Assembly: GCA_045638265.1 (NCBI GenBank)
Contig: JAZUBA010000077.1
Span: 1-64,000, forward strand
Source of the DNA: RGIG4140 sp045638265
GTDB lineage: Bacteria > Pseudomonadota > Alphaproteobacteria > CAAHEQ01 > UBA3637
DNA length: 64,000 nt
Direction: 5' to 3'
The notes under the pieces are model-generated. The model did not search any database. It worked only from the letters and a program-made list of their open reading frames with translations, and had not been told where the DNA came from. Position numbers and translations under genes: made by a program. This document shows positions 35,853 through 44,365 of this stretch, piece after piece (within the stretch, counting starts at the first letter, position 1; each line of letters starts with the position of its first letter).

Positions 35853-37331
35853 ATGACTGAAAATCCCAATTTAGGACACGAACAACGTCAAGTTCGTTTA
35901 AGCAAATTAAAAGCATTGGAATCAAAAGGTATTAATGCCTATCCGCAAATTTACAGACCGAATGCAACATCTGCCTCATTGGCAGAACGTTATGCCGAAT
36001 TACCAAACGATACGCAAACGGAAGATAAAGTGATTGTTGCCGGGCGTATTCGTGCTATTCGTAATTCCGGTATGTTTATTGATGTTTATGATGCAACGGG
36101 TAAAGTTCAAATCTATACATCCAAAGAACATAGTTCGGCTGAATTGTTAGAAATGTTGAGCTTTTTGGATATTGGCGATATTATTGGGGTTGAAGGTCTT
36201 GTTAAACGGACAAAACGAGGTGAATTATCTGTTTGTTCAGAAAAAATCACAATGTTGGCAAAAGCTTTGTTGCCATTGCCTGAAAAATATCACGGTTTGA
36301 CGGATACAGATACAAAGTATAGACAACGTTACCTTGATATGATTATGAATCCTGAAACAACTCAAACACTTATTAAGCGTTCTAAAATTATTACTTCAAT
36401 CCGTGAGTTGTTGTTAAAAGATGGTTTGTTGGAAGTTGAAACACCGATTTTACACGTTATCAAAGGTGGGGCAACGGCAAAACCGTTTATTACGCATCAT
36501 AATGCTTTGGATATGGATTTGTTTTTGCGTGTTGCACCTGAATTACACTTAAAACGCTTAATTGTCGGTGGTTTAAACGGGGTATTTGAAATTGGACGTA
36601 ACTTCCGTAATGAAGGTATTGATACTCGTCATAATCCGGAATTTACCATGATGGAAATCTATCGCCAATACAATGACTATACCGATATGATGACATTGTT
36701 TGAAAAAATGGTTGAAAACGCTGCTTTAACAGTCAATGGCACAACTGAAATTGAAATTGACGGCAATAAAATTGACTTAAAAGGTCCATATCCTCGTAAA
36801 ACAATGGCTGAATTAGTTGAAGAATATACAGGTGTTGACTTTATTGCTATTGAAACAGATGAAGAAGCTCGTGTTGCTTGTGACAAATTAGGCGTTTCCG
36901 TTGATGAAAGAGTCGATTGGGGTCATTGTTTGGCAACTGTGTTTGAAGAAAAATGTGAACATCATTTGATTCAACCGACACACGTCATTGACCATCCGAA
37001 ATCCATTTCACCGTTAACAAAAGAACATCGTGATAATCCACGTTTGGTTGAACGGTTTGAAACATTTATCAATACATGGGAAATTTGTAATGCCTATACA
37101 GAGTTAACAAATCCATTAGATCAACGGGCTCGTTTTGAAGAACAGGTTAAAGAACGTGAAGCCGGGGATGATGAAGCCGATATGATGGATGAAGATTATG
37201 TAACAGCTTTGGAATACGGTTTACCGCCAACGGGTGGTTTGGGTGTCGGTTTAGACCGATTGATTATGTTGTTGACATCTAATCCGTCAATCAGAGATAT
37301 TATTGCTTTCCCGACAATGCGTAAAAAATAG
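35853..37331 (+). CDS. lysS: Lysyl-tRNA synthetase, class II
   Basis: 492 residues. An OB-fold anticodon-binding domain (about 55-150) precedes the class II catalytic core with motif 2 (FRNEGIDTRHNPEFTMME) and motif 3 (GGLGVGLDRLIMLL, near residue 464). It charges tRNA-Lys. Length and motifs are normal. Many Alphaproteobacteria use the unrelated class I enzyme, so the class II form is a useful lineage marker. Confidence 0.97.
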   Translation: MTENPNLGHEQRQVRLSKLKALESKGINAYPQIYRPNATSASLAERYAELPNDTQTEDKVIVAGRIRAIRNSGMFIDVYDATGKVQIYTSKEHSSAELLEMLSFLDIGDIIGVEGLVKRTKRGELSVCSEKITMLAKALLPLPEKYHGLTDTDTKYRQRYLDMIMNPETTQTLIKRSKIITSIRELLLKDGLLEVETPILHVIKGGATAKPFITHHNALDMDLFLRVAPELHLKRLIVGGLNGVFEIGRNFRNEGIDTRHNPEFTMMEIYRQYNDYTDMMTLFEKMVENAALTVNGTTEIEIDGNKIDLKGPYPRKTMAELVEEYTGVDFIAIETDEEARVACDKLGVSVDERVDWGHCLATVFEEKCEHHLIQPTHVIDHPKSISPLTKEHRDNPRLVERFETFINTWEICNAYTELTNPLDQRARFEEQVKEREAGDDEADMMDEDYVTALEYGLPPTGGLGVGLDRLIMLLTSNPSIRDIIAFPTMRKK

Positions 37332-37397
37332 CTTGCATTTTTTGGAAAAACAATATATTAAATATATGCAATATTAATTTAATAAAGGGAGAACGTT

Positions 37398-37772
37398 ATG
37401 GAAAACGAACAAGTACAAACACAAGAACAACCAACACAAACAGTTGAACAACCAAAATCAGAAGCCGCAAAAAAATTGATGGAAAATATTAAACCGATTT
37501 TGGAATTAAAAGAACCGATTTTCTTACCAAAATTAGCAGAAAAATTTGCAAAACGTTTGTCATTGATTTATTTGATTGGTTTAATTGTTTTAACATGCTC
37601 ATTATTAATGGCTATGGTAAGTGTGTTTTCTTCACCGGTCGCAGGATTGTTCAATCTTGTTATGACTGCAGTCTGGTTTATTGTATTCCGTATGTTGTGT
37701 GAAACATTGTTAGCATACCAACCAGCTACTGAAACTCCGATTGAAGCACCGGAAGCTCCGGCTGAACAATAA
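37398..37772 (+). CDS. Small membrane protein (DUF4282-like)
   Basis: 124 residues. A Gln/Glu-rich N-terminus is followed by two transmembrane helices (about 55-76 and 82-105) and a Pro/Ala/Glu-rich tail. The pair of helices with FRMLCETLLA at the end of the second resembles DUF4282. Function unknown. A strong GGGAGAACGTT ribosome site is present. Confidence 0.7.
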   Translation: MENEQVQTQEQPTQTVEQPKSEAAKKLMENIKPILELKEPIFLPKLAEKFAKRLSLIYLIGLIVLTCSLLMAMVSVFSSPVAGLFNLVMTAVWFIVFRMLCETLLAYQPATETPIEAPEAPAEQ

Positions 37773-37790
37773 TGAAATAGCAGAGGTAAA

Positions 37791-37867
37791 GTTCCCGTAG
37801 CTCAGTAGGATAGAGCGTAGGATTCCTAATCCTAAGGCCGTGGGTTCGATTCCCTCCGGGAACGCCA
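37791..37867 (+). tRNA. tRNA-Arg (anticodon CCT)
   Basis: The cloverleaf is complete: acceptor GTTCCCG / CGGGAAC, D-arm GCTC...GAGC, anticodon stem TAGGA / TCCTA with loop TTCCTAA (anticodon CCT, reading AGG), T-arm with GGTTCGATTCC, discriminator G, and an encoded CCA at 37865-37867. It lies just upstream of hprK. Confidence 0.97.
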
Positions 37868-37874
37868 TTTATCA

Positions 37875-38324
37875 ATGACAAAGGTACTACAAAATATTTA
37901 TGCAACATGTGTTGTATATCAAGAGGTGGGTTTACTCATTTGTGGAAAAAGCGGATGTGGAAAATCTTCATTGGCATTGTCATTGATAGAAAAAGGTGCT
38001 TATCTGGTTAGCGATGACCGAACGGATTTATTTGATAAAGACGGTGTTTTGTATGCCAAAGCACCGTCTTTGTTATATGATTTAATGGAAGTGCGACATA
38101 TCGGTTTGGTTTCAGGGTGGCCGACAAAACAAGAAACGCCCATTCATTGCATTATACATTTGTGTGAAACAGAGCCTAATCGGTTACCCATAAATATTAA
38201 AGAAAATTTGTACGGTTATGAAATAATGTCGTTTTCATTAAATCAGTATGATTTTGCCTTGACAAGCAAAATAAATACTGTTATACAAATCATTAAAAAA
38301 AAATTGATTTTAAAGTCAATTTAA
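37875..38324 (+). CDS. hprK: HPr kinase/phosphorylase, short alphaproteobacterial form
   Basis: 149 residues: only the C-terminal kinase domain, with Walker A GKSGCGKS at residues 24-31, an SDDRTDL segment, and the HprK signature region EVRHIGLVS. It phosphorylates the regulatory Ser of HPr. The N-terminal domain of Gram-positive HprK is absent, as is usual in Alphaproteobacteria. The next genes are EIIA-Man and HPr, forming the regulatory PTS operon. The start lies 8 bases after the tRNA. Confidence 0.93.
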   Translation: MTKVLQNIYATCVVYQEVGLLICGKSGCGKSSLALSLIEKGAYLVSDDRTDLFDKDGVLYAKAPSLLYDLMEVRHIGLVSGWPTKQETPIHCIIHLCETEPNRLPINIKENLYGYEIMSFSLNQYDFALTSKINTVIQIIKKKLILKSI

Positions 38325-38347
38325 TCATTCAAAAATAAGGAGTTTAA

Positions 38348-38737
38348 ATGTTAGGGATTGTATTAGTTGGACATAATAATTTACCGGAAGCCATGTTGAC
38401 AGTTGTTAAACATGTTGTCGGTCATACAGACGGTATGACATGTGTCTGTATTGATATACATGATGATATGGAAGAAAAACGTCATGAAATTTTAGAAAAA
38501 ACAATTTCTGTTGATACGGGTGACGGTGTTATTGTTGTAACGGATATGTTTGGCGGTACACCTTCTAATTTGGCTATTTCATTGATGGAAGAACGTAATA
38601 TTGAAGTGATTTCAGGGATGAATGTGCCGATGTTGGTTAAATTGGCAGAACAACGTTCTGAAACAATGCAAACAGCTGTTAAAAATGCACAGGAAGCAGG
38701 ACGTAAATATATCAATATTGCCTCTAATTTGTTGTAA
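38348..38737 (+). CDS. PTS system mannose-type EIIA component
   Basis: 129 residues. The phosphoryl-accepting His is at position 9 in LVGHNNLPEAML, and the TDMFGGTPSNLA segment is typical of the EIIA-Man fold. No EIIB/C/D sugar permease is nearby, so the protein likely receives phosphate from HPr for regulation rather than transport. It is preceded by AAGGAG. Confidence 0.93.
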   Translation: MLGIVLVGHNNLPEAMLTVVKHVVGHTDGMTCVCIDIHDDMEEKRHEILEKTISVDTGDGVIVVTDMFGGTPSNLAISLMEERNIEVISGMNVPMLVKLAEQRSETMQTAVKNAQEAGRKYINIASNLL

Positions 38738-38746
38738 GGATTGCAA

Positions 38747-39028
38747 ATGTCGCAAATTATTACAAAAAAACTGCTCATTCAAAACTTAAAAGGATTACAT
38801 GCACGGGCAACGGCTTCATTTGTTAAAGTTGCTTCTCAATTTCAATCCGATATAGAAATAGCAAAAAGTGAAGACGGAATGACAGTTTCCGGTAAGTCAA
38901 TTATGGGTATTTTAATGCTTGCCGTGCCGTTAGGTACAGAAATTACCGTTACGGCAAAAGGTAGTGATGCACAAGAAGCGGTGAATGCTTTGGAAGAATT
39001 GGTTAATGCACGTTTTAATGAAGATTAA
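38747..39028 (+). CDS. ptsH: Phosphocarrier protein HPr
   Basis: 93 residues. The phosphorylated His is His18 in GLHARATASF; the HprK target Ser is Ser51 in SGKSIMGIL. The start is ATG at 38747, 6 bases behind AAGGA; a TTG two codons earlier is less likely. Its gene is 9 bases after EIIA. Enzyme I, which usually follows in other Alphaproteobacteria, is absent here. Confidence 0.95.
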   Translation: MSQIITKKLLIQNLKGLHARATASFVKVASQFQSDIEIAKSEDGMTVSGKSIMGILMLAVPLGTEITVTAKGSDAQEAVNALEELVNARFNED

Positions 39029-39053
39029 TTATTGATGAAATAACTATTTATTG

Positions 39054-39088
39054 AACATCCGATATGATAATGTCGGATGTTTTTTTTG
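39054..39088 (+). terminator. Terminator of the hprK-EIIA-ptsH operon
   Basis: The stem AACATCCGA / TCGGATGTT is followed by a run of T. Confidence 0.9.
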
Positions 39089-39096
39089 TATAAATA

Positions 39097-39125
39097 TTGA
39101 CAAATTATTCTTTTTAATGTATCTT
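39097..39125 (+). promoter_or_regulatory. Promoter of the ankyrin pair
   Basis: TTGACA, 17 bases, then TATCTT. It resembles the promoter at 10566: both share TTGACAAATTATT. Confidence 0.65.
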
Positions 39126-39162
39126 ATAACAATATATGAAATTCAAGCAAAAGGAAAACGAA

Positions 39163-39828
39163 ATGAATCAAACTGACAAAGTTATTGATATGCAAAATGA
39201 ATTTGGAGAAACACGATTAATGAAAAGTGTTTTATCCGGTTGTATAGCCGGTGTTAAAATAGCTCTTGCACAAGGGGCATCTTTAAATATTCAGGATAAA
39301 ATGGGACATACGGCTTTAGCACTCGCTTGTATTTATAATCATCCTGAGATTGAAAAATTGCTTATTCAGGCCGGCGCTGATGTTAACATTTCAGATATAT
39401 CTCATACAACACCGCTTATTCACGCTTGTTATAATGGAAATACGGCACAAATTAAACGATTGATAAAAGCCGGCGCTGATGTTAACGCTAGTGATTATGA
39501 TGATATGAGTCCGTTAACATATGCTGTTAAATCAAACGTTTTAAGTGCGGTGGAAGCTGTATTGGAAGCACAACCGAATGTAAATATACAAGATATGCAC
39601 AAACGGACACCACTTATCTGGGCATCAACTCCTGATCGGATTGATATGTTTGAAGTTTTATTGAAAGCAGGGGCTTCAACGGAAATTTGTGATAAGAATG
39701 GGAAAACGGTACTTGATTATGCTATTAAAATGCAAAATCCGAAAGCTGTGAAATTAATACAACAATATCAGCCCAAAATGCGGAAAATGGTTAATCAATA
39801 TCTCAATCATGAAAAGCAAAACGGATAA
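39163..39828 (+). CDS. Ankyrin repeat protein
   Basis: 221 residues made almost entirely of about six regular ankyrin repeats (HTALALACIYNHPEIEKLLI, then GADVNISD and GADVNASDYDD), with a short basic tail. The start at 39163 is chosen because AAAGGA lies 7 bases before it and because the promoter would start transcription close to the upstream ATG at 39136. The next ankyrin gene follows after 18 bases. Confidence 0.88.
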   Translation: MNQTDKVIDMQNEFGETRLMKSVLSGCIAGVKIALAQGASLNIQDKMGHTALALACIYNHPEIEKLLIQAGADVNISDISHTTPLIHACYNGNTAQIKRLIKAGADVNASDYDDMSPLTYAVKSNVLSAVEAVLEAQPNVNIQDMHKRTPLIWASTPDRIDMFEVLLKAGASTEICDKNGKTVLDYAIKMQNPKAVKLIQQYQPKMRKMVNQYLNHEKQNG

Positions 39829-39846
39829 TAGTGCGGAGAAACATTA

Positions 39847-40596
39847 ATGACAAATTTAAATTATCGTGAACAGGAAAAAATATGGTTTCAATATATTGAA
39901 AAAAACGATATTGAAATGATAAAATCTTGTATTAAAGAAAATTTTGATATTAATTTACAAAACAAAGATGGTGAAACAGCGTTGATGAAATTTGCACAAC
40001 AAGGAAATAATGAAGTTGTTGAATTGTTAATCAACGCAGGGGCAAATTTAAATATAACTGATGAATATGGTGATACGGCTTTAATTAAAGCGATTGAACA
40101 TTTTCATTTAAACACATTAAAATTGTTAGTTGAACGTGGTGCAGATATTCATCAGGAAAATGAATCTCATGATTCGCCGTTGATGGTTGCCTGTGAAATC
40201 GGAAATGTAGAAGCCGGACGATATTTGCTAAATCAAGGAGCTAATCATCGGCATACAAATACTTGTGATGAAACAGCCGTTATTAAAGCAGCCCAACATG
40301 GGTCGTTGCCTAACTTAATGGATTTAATTTCTGTTGGCGCCGATATTAATGCACAAGATACACGTGGTAAAACAGCATTAATGCATGCCATTGAACAAGG
40401 ACATAATAAAGTTGTTGATGTTTTATTGTTACACAAAGCAAACACAGCCATTAAAAACAATCAATGCAAAACGGCCCGACAAATTGCCTATCAGTGTAAA
40501 AATAAAACAGCATTGTATTTATTTTCTATACATGAACCCGGTTTGAAAGATGTATTTAAAATGTTGCTCTTTGGGTTTCAAAGGCAACGTGATTAA
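39847..40596 (+). CDS. Ankyrin repeat protein
   Basis: 249 residues with about six ankyrin repeats (DGETALMKFAQQGNNEVVELL, then GANLNITDEYGDTALIKA). A C-terminal amphipathic, basic tail (FKMLLFGFQRQRD) resembles the tails of other ankyrin proteins in the window. Second gene of a two-gene operon. No enzymatic domain. Confidence 0.88.
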   Translation: MTNLNYREQEKIWFQYIEKNDIEMIKSCIKENFDINLQNKDGETALMKFAQQGNNEVVELLINAGANLNITDEYGDTALIKAIEHFHLNTLKLLVERGADIHQENESHDSPLMVACEIGNVEAGRYLLNQGANHRHTNTCDETAVIKAAQHGSLPNLMDLISVGADINAQDTRGKTALMHAIEQGHNKVVDVLLLHKANTAIKNNQCKTARQIAYQCKNKTALYLFSIHEPGLKDVFKMLLFGFQRQRD

Positions 40597-40624
40597 ATGA
40601 TGGATAATTTTTTATAAAAAAGTA

Positions 40625-40653
40625 GGGCGTACAATATTTTTATTTGTACGCCC
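40625..40653. terminator. Hairpin between convergent genes
   Basis: The perfect 10-bp stem GGGCGTACAA / TTGTACGCCC has an AT loop and only a weak T tract. It is probably a bidirectional terminator. Confidence 0.6.
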
Positions 40654-40673
40654 ATTCATTTGTGGTTTTTAAA

Positions 40674-41579
40674 CTACCAACGATTAAAAGCTCCGTTTTC
40701 AACAAGTTTAAGAATATTTTGACTTGTTATATTTCGTTTTTCTTGACGGTTTTGAATGCGTTTGTATCTGTTTAATCCGATTTTGAGTTGTAAATCAGTG
40801 TTTTCAGGGTTGTTGCGTAATTGTTTTTCTTCATCATCAGACAAAAGTTCAAATCGGTAATAAATTGGCTGAATACCTATTTTAGATGCACTATTAATAT
40901 CTGAATATAAATTATCTCCGGTATGAACCCATTGTTTTATATTAACATTTTCCTTTTCTTGAACAATTTTATATAAATCACCTGAATATTTGGATTTTTG
41001 ATGTTCACAAGAAATATACAAAGGCAAATCAGCCAATATTTTATCTGCTTTTTCAAGCAAAGAACGAATGACTTTTTCCGGTAAATACATATCTGAAATC
41101 AAGATGACTTTTTTGTTTTGTTCAATGCGTTTTTTTACCATTTTTATATTAATATTAATCGGTAAAATTGAATCTAGTTCTGTTTGAATTTCAAGATTTT
41201 TTAACAATGTAATTTGTTTGGCTGATAATTTTTCTTCCTCAGCAATAATATCGTAAATTTGGTTTAATGTAATTTCTTGAATATCAGAAGAAACAAGCCG
41301 TTGACGAGCCGTTAATTCAGCTTTTTGGCGAATATTGAAAAAATGTTCCCGAACGGATTTTGGAATAGAATGATAATGTTCATCCATAAGCATTGTTTTT
41401 GACATAACGGCAAAAATTCCGTCCGGTTGAGCGGTATTTCTGGTTATTAACGTATCAAATATATCAAACGAATATACTGAATTAGGTATACGTTCTTTTT
41501 TTATATGTTCAGGTTTATTTTGTGGATATTGTTTAATAATATCAGCAAAAACATCTGTCAAATAAGATATATCATTCAT
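40674..41579 (-). CDS. HAD-superfamily hydrolase
   Basis: 301 residues. The nucleophile motif is YSFDIFDTLITR (DxD), motif II is in ILISDMYL, and the distal acidic motif is in HTGDNLYSDI. The layout with a helical cap resembles HAD proteins found in surface-polysaccharide clusters, though no such cluster is here. Likely a cytosolic phosphatase; substrate unknown. The start is the ATG at 41579 behind AAGGGGAAG; a TTG two codons upstream is less likely. Confidence 0.8.
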   Translation of the reverse strand: MNDISYLTDVFADIIKQYPQNKPEHIKKERIPNSVYSFDIFDTLITRNTAQPDGIFAVMSKTMLMDEHYHSIPKSVREHFFNIRQKAELTARQRLVSSDIQEITLNQIYDIIAEEEKLSAKQITLLKNLEIQTELDSILPININIKMVKKRIEQNKKVILISDMYLPEKVIRSLLEKADKILADLPLYISCEHQKSKYSGDLYKIVQEKENVNIKQWVHTGDNLYSDINSASKIGIQPIYYRFELLSDDEEKQLRNNPENTDLQLKIGLNRYKRIQNRQEKRNITSQNILKLVENGAFNRW

Positions 41580-41881
41580 TACCAACTTCCCCTTTTTGTG
41601 ATTAACTTTATTAAGTATATCACAAATTTAAAAATTAAGCAAGAATAATATTATTTTTTTTACTATTTATTAATTTTTATACATAAAAAAATCAATAAAA
41701 GTAAAATATTTATTTAATTAAAAGTAATCAAAATAAAAATTTTATCTGTAAATTTTTACAAAAAAAATATATTCTTTAATTTTTTGAAAAAACAAATATT
41801 ATGATGTGAATTATTAAAGGGTTTTTCTTTTTAATAAAATAGAATAATTTGATAAAATTTTTTAAAAAAACAAAAAAAAGA
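41580..41881. other. AT-rich intergenic region, no gene seen
   Basis: About 300 bases of extremely AT-rich sequence between divergent genes. Every frame on both strands is short and lacks ribosome sites. It presumably carries promoters; only the one at 41882 is clear. Confidence 0.6.
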
Positions 41882-41910
41882 TTGACAGGAAAACCTCAAA
41901 ATGTTATAGT
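41882..41910 (+). promoter_or_regulatory. Strong sigma-70 promoter
   Basis: TTGACA, 17 bases, then TATAGT, 39 bases before the ATG. Confidence 0.85.
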
Positions 41911-41949
41911 TTATCAAATTAAGAGCAATAGGAAAAAGGAGTTTTTTTT

Positions 41950-42921
41950 ATGAGAGAATTGTCAGTAGATGAGTTGTGTCAAAATGTACATCGTCCGATT
42001 AAAGGGACTTTTCGCATATATAAAACTAAACCTAAAACCTCTGTTGAACAATCTGTTACGGAAATGATTGAAGAAGCAAAACAACAAAAGTGTATGATTG
42101 TTTCAGAATTTAAAGGTATTCCCATTATGGTTGATGAGCAATCAACCGTTTCTGGTATTGTGAAATCTTATGAATGTGAATCTAAAGCACGTTTGGCTGA
42201 AAATAAAGAAATGCGAAAGTTTGTGATTAATTTAAAACAAACATATTTGATGAATTTGTCAATGGGAACAGATATTTATACTGCTACAGATAATATGATT
42301 AAGGTTGCTCAAGCTTTAAATGGGATTGTATTTGCAAAATTCAATACCGTTCCCTTTGCCGTTAATCAACATTCAACTCTTGACGGGGTTATTAACGGTT
42401 TTCAAACAGAAGTGAGTGAACGAAGTGAAGCATATAAAAATTCACCAGAGGGTCAAAAACGGGCATTAGAAGAAAAACGGCGAGAAATTGAAGATTATAA
42501 ATTAGGGATTCAGGTTGATGAACTTATTAAAAATGAAGAATTGTCCATCACATCTCCAATTCATTTTAATAAATTAAAAACAAATGCTGAAAAAGAGGGG
42601 TTATCAGCCATTGTTGATGTTGCCAATCGTTGGGGTCGTTTAATGCAGATTGAAATGAAAAATCAAAATACAAACAAATTAACGCAGAAAATGGTTGCTT
42701 CAACTTATAAAATGGCAACAGCCGGAAAGTCGGATTATAATCTGTCCGGTTCTCTGTATGGCTTTGTACGTAATATGTTGATTGTTTGTTGGGATAAGGG
42801 TCGTGATTTAGCACAAATTGAACGATTTAATATGACAGAAGTTGATACGGTTCGTCATGAAGTTCAATCAGCTGAGAAGAATATTAAAACGCCAATTAAA
42901 ACAAATAATTATACACGATAA
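41950..42921 (+). CDS. Hypothetical protein with an internal duplication
   Basis: 323 residues. Two copies of a module of about 28 residues lie near 48-75 and 119-146; both read as a hydrophobic strand, F-x-x-x/T-I/V-P, then STxxGxxxxxxxE. No family is recognised, and there is no signal or membrane span. The middle is charged and helical. It has a strong promoter, a near-perfect ribosome site (AAAGGAG) and a strong terminator, so it is probably well expressed. Confidence 0.7.
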   Translation: MRELSVDELCQNVHRPIKGTFRIYKTKPKTSVEQSVTEMIEEAKQQKCMIVSEFKGIPIMVDEQSTVSGIVKSYECESKARLAENKEMRKFVINLKQTYLMNLSMGTDIYTATDNMIKVAQALNGIVFAKFNTVPFAVNQHSTLDGVINGFQTEVSERSEAYKNSPEGQKRALEEKRREIEDYKLGIQVDELIKNEELSITSPIHFNKLKTNAEKEGLSAIVDVANRWGRLMQIEMKNQNTNKLTQKMVASTYKMATAGKSDYNLSGSLYGFVRNMLIVCWDKGRDLAQIERFNMTEVDTVRHEVQSAEKNIKTPIKTNNYTR

Positions 42922-42925
42922 TTAT

Positions 42926-42956
42926 TAAAAAGCCCTTAAACAGAGGGCTTTTTTTT
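42926..42956 (+). terminator. Terminator
   Basis: AAAAAGCCCT...AGGGCTTTTTTTT hairpin with eight T. Confidence 0.92.
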
Positions 42957-43037
42957 GTATCAAATTTACACATAAAAATAATTGTATTTAACGAAAATTT
43001 AAGCAATCAGTGTGTATAGTATATACAGGAGAGCAAA

Positions 43038-43685
43038 ATGCAAAAAAGATTATATTTTTTACGCCACGGTGAAACAGATTGGAATCTGGATGGTAAAATG
43101 CAAGGACAACAAGATATTCCGCTTAATTCTACCGGACGTGAGCAAGCATATATAACAGGACAAATATTACAACATCAGCCGATAGGACGTATTGTTAGTG
43201 CAACTTTATGTCGAGCTTATGAAACGGCAAATATTGTTAATTCCTTTTTAAACGTTCCACTAACTCAAACAACAGATTTAAATGAATTATCAGCTGGTAT
43301 ATGTGAAGGGAAAAGTTTGCGTTTTATTTCTATGCAATATGCACCTCTCATTAAAGATATGTTGGATAAAACAAATCCGAATCGGTTTTCATTGTCGTTA
43401 CCAATGGGTGAAAGTTGGCGAGATGCAGAAAGACGAGTGTTAGACTGTATTAATGAAACGGCATTAACATATCCTGAACATCATATTCTGTTTGTATCGC
43501 ATTATGGGATTATACAAAATTTATTAATAACGCAACTGGGAATAGATTTTGAGCAAAATAATTGTGCATGTGTTTCGTGTTTGTATGATACGCAAACACA
43601 TCAATTCAGTCAATATGAATTGGTATATGCCGGTTGTGAAAATTTTGAAGACAACGGAGCAAATGATAAACCTGTTTTATTTTAA
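43038..43685 (+). CDS. Histidine phosphatase (phosphoglycerate mutase-like)
   Basis: 215 residues. The catalytic motif FLRHGETDWN lies at the N-terminus and the second His at FVSHYG. It belongs to the cofactor-dependent phosphoglycerate mutase/phosphatase superfamily; phosphatases such as CobC are closest in length, and the substrate is unknown. It is 12 bases ahead of a Nudix gene, so the pair probably shares a pathway. Confidence 0.9.
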   Translation: MQKRLYFLRHGETDWNLDGKMQGQQDIPLNSTGREQAYITGQILQHQPIGRIVSATLCRAYETANIVNSFLNVPLTQTTDLNELSAGICEGKSLRFISMQYAPLIKDMLDKTNPNRFSLSLPMGESWRDAERRVLDCINETALTYPEHHILFVSHYGIIQNLLITQLGIDFEQNNCACVSCLYDTQTHQFSQYELVYAGCENFEDNGANDKPVLF

Positions 43686-43697
43686 AAAGGAGATAAT

Positions 43698-44273
43698 ATG
43701 TCTAAATATAAACCATATTTTCCCGCACTGGCAAAATGTGCACCAGATAGTTCATTTTTTAATGAAACAATCAGTTTGGCAAATAATAATGGCGAAACGG
43801 TTTGTTCGCATTGGCGAGCTTATCATCATCCGGATGGTATGTATCCTATCATCGGAGCAACTTTTATTTTAAATAGTGAAAACAAAATTATTTTACAAAA
43901 AAACTCACGCTATAAACGAACAGATGCATTAAAATGGACATTTTCGTCAGGCGGACATATTGATGCAACGGAAACCCAAGAGCAGGGTGCTTTAAGGGAA
44001 CTTTTGGAAGAAATGGGGATAAAGGGTGTACTTGATTGCAAAATAGGCGTTTATCGTAATATGCGAAATGGTAAACCGGGTGCTTTTTATACGGTTTGGT
44101 TGGTACGACACGATGGTCCGTATCAAATTGATGAACAGGAAGCCGATTGTATTCGTGCTTTTACGCTGGATGAAGTTTATGGTATGGTTCAAAAAAATCC
44201 TAATGATTTTAAACAACCGTTTGTAACAGCTTTTCTTGATTTTTATAAGAGAAGAAATGAATTTGGTGTTTAA
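43698..44273 (+). CDS. Nudix hydrolase
   Basis: 191 residues. The perfect Nudix box GHIDATETQEQGALRELLEE followed by MGI matches Gx5Ex7REUxEExGU with every catalytic Glu present. The upstream WTFSSGG segment is usual. It hydrolyses a nucleoside diphosphate linked to another group; the substrate is unknown. The AAGGAG ribosome site is 6 bases before the ATG. Confidence 0.93.
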   Translation: MSKYKPYFPALAKCAPDSSFFNETISLANNNGETVCSHWRAYHHPDGMYPIIGATFILNSENKIILQKNSRYKRTDALKWTFSSGGHIDATETQEQGALRELLEEMGIKGVLDCKIGVYRNMRNGKPGAFYTVWLVRHDGPYQIDEQEADCIRAFTLDEVYGMVQKNPNDFKQPFVTAFLDFYKRRNEFGV

Positions 44274-44365
44274 ATATTAATCATAATATTCAAACAAAAC
44301 AAACTGTATATCAAAATATAAACACAAACATATAGTTAAAACAATTTTTATTTCTTGGAAACACA

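Noticed and set aside
37726..37908. Leftward frame over the tRNA gene
   Set aside because: It is the antisense of tRNA-Arg and flanking genes; such peptides are common false annotations.
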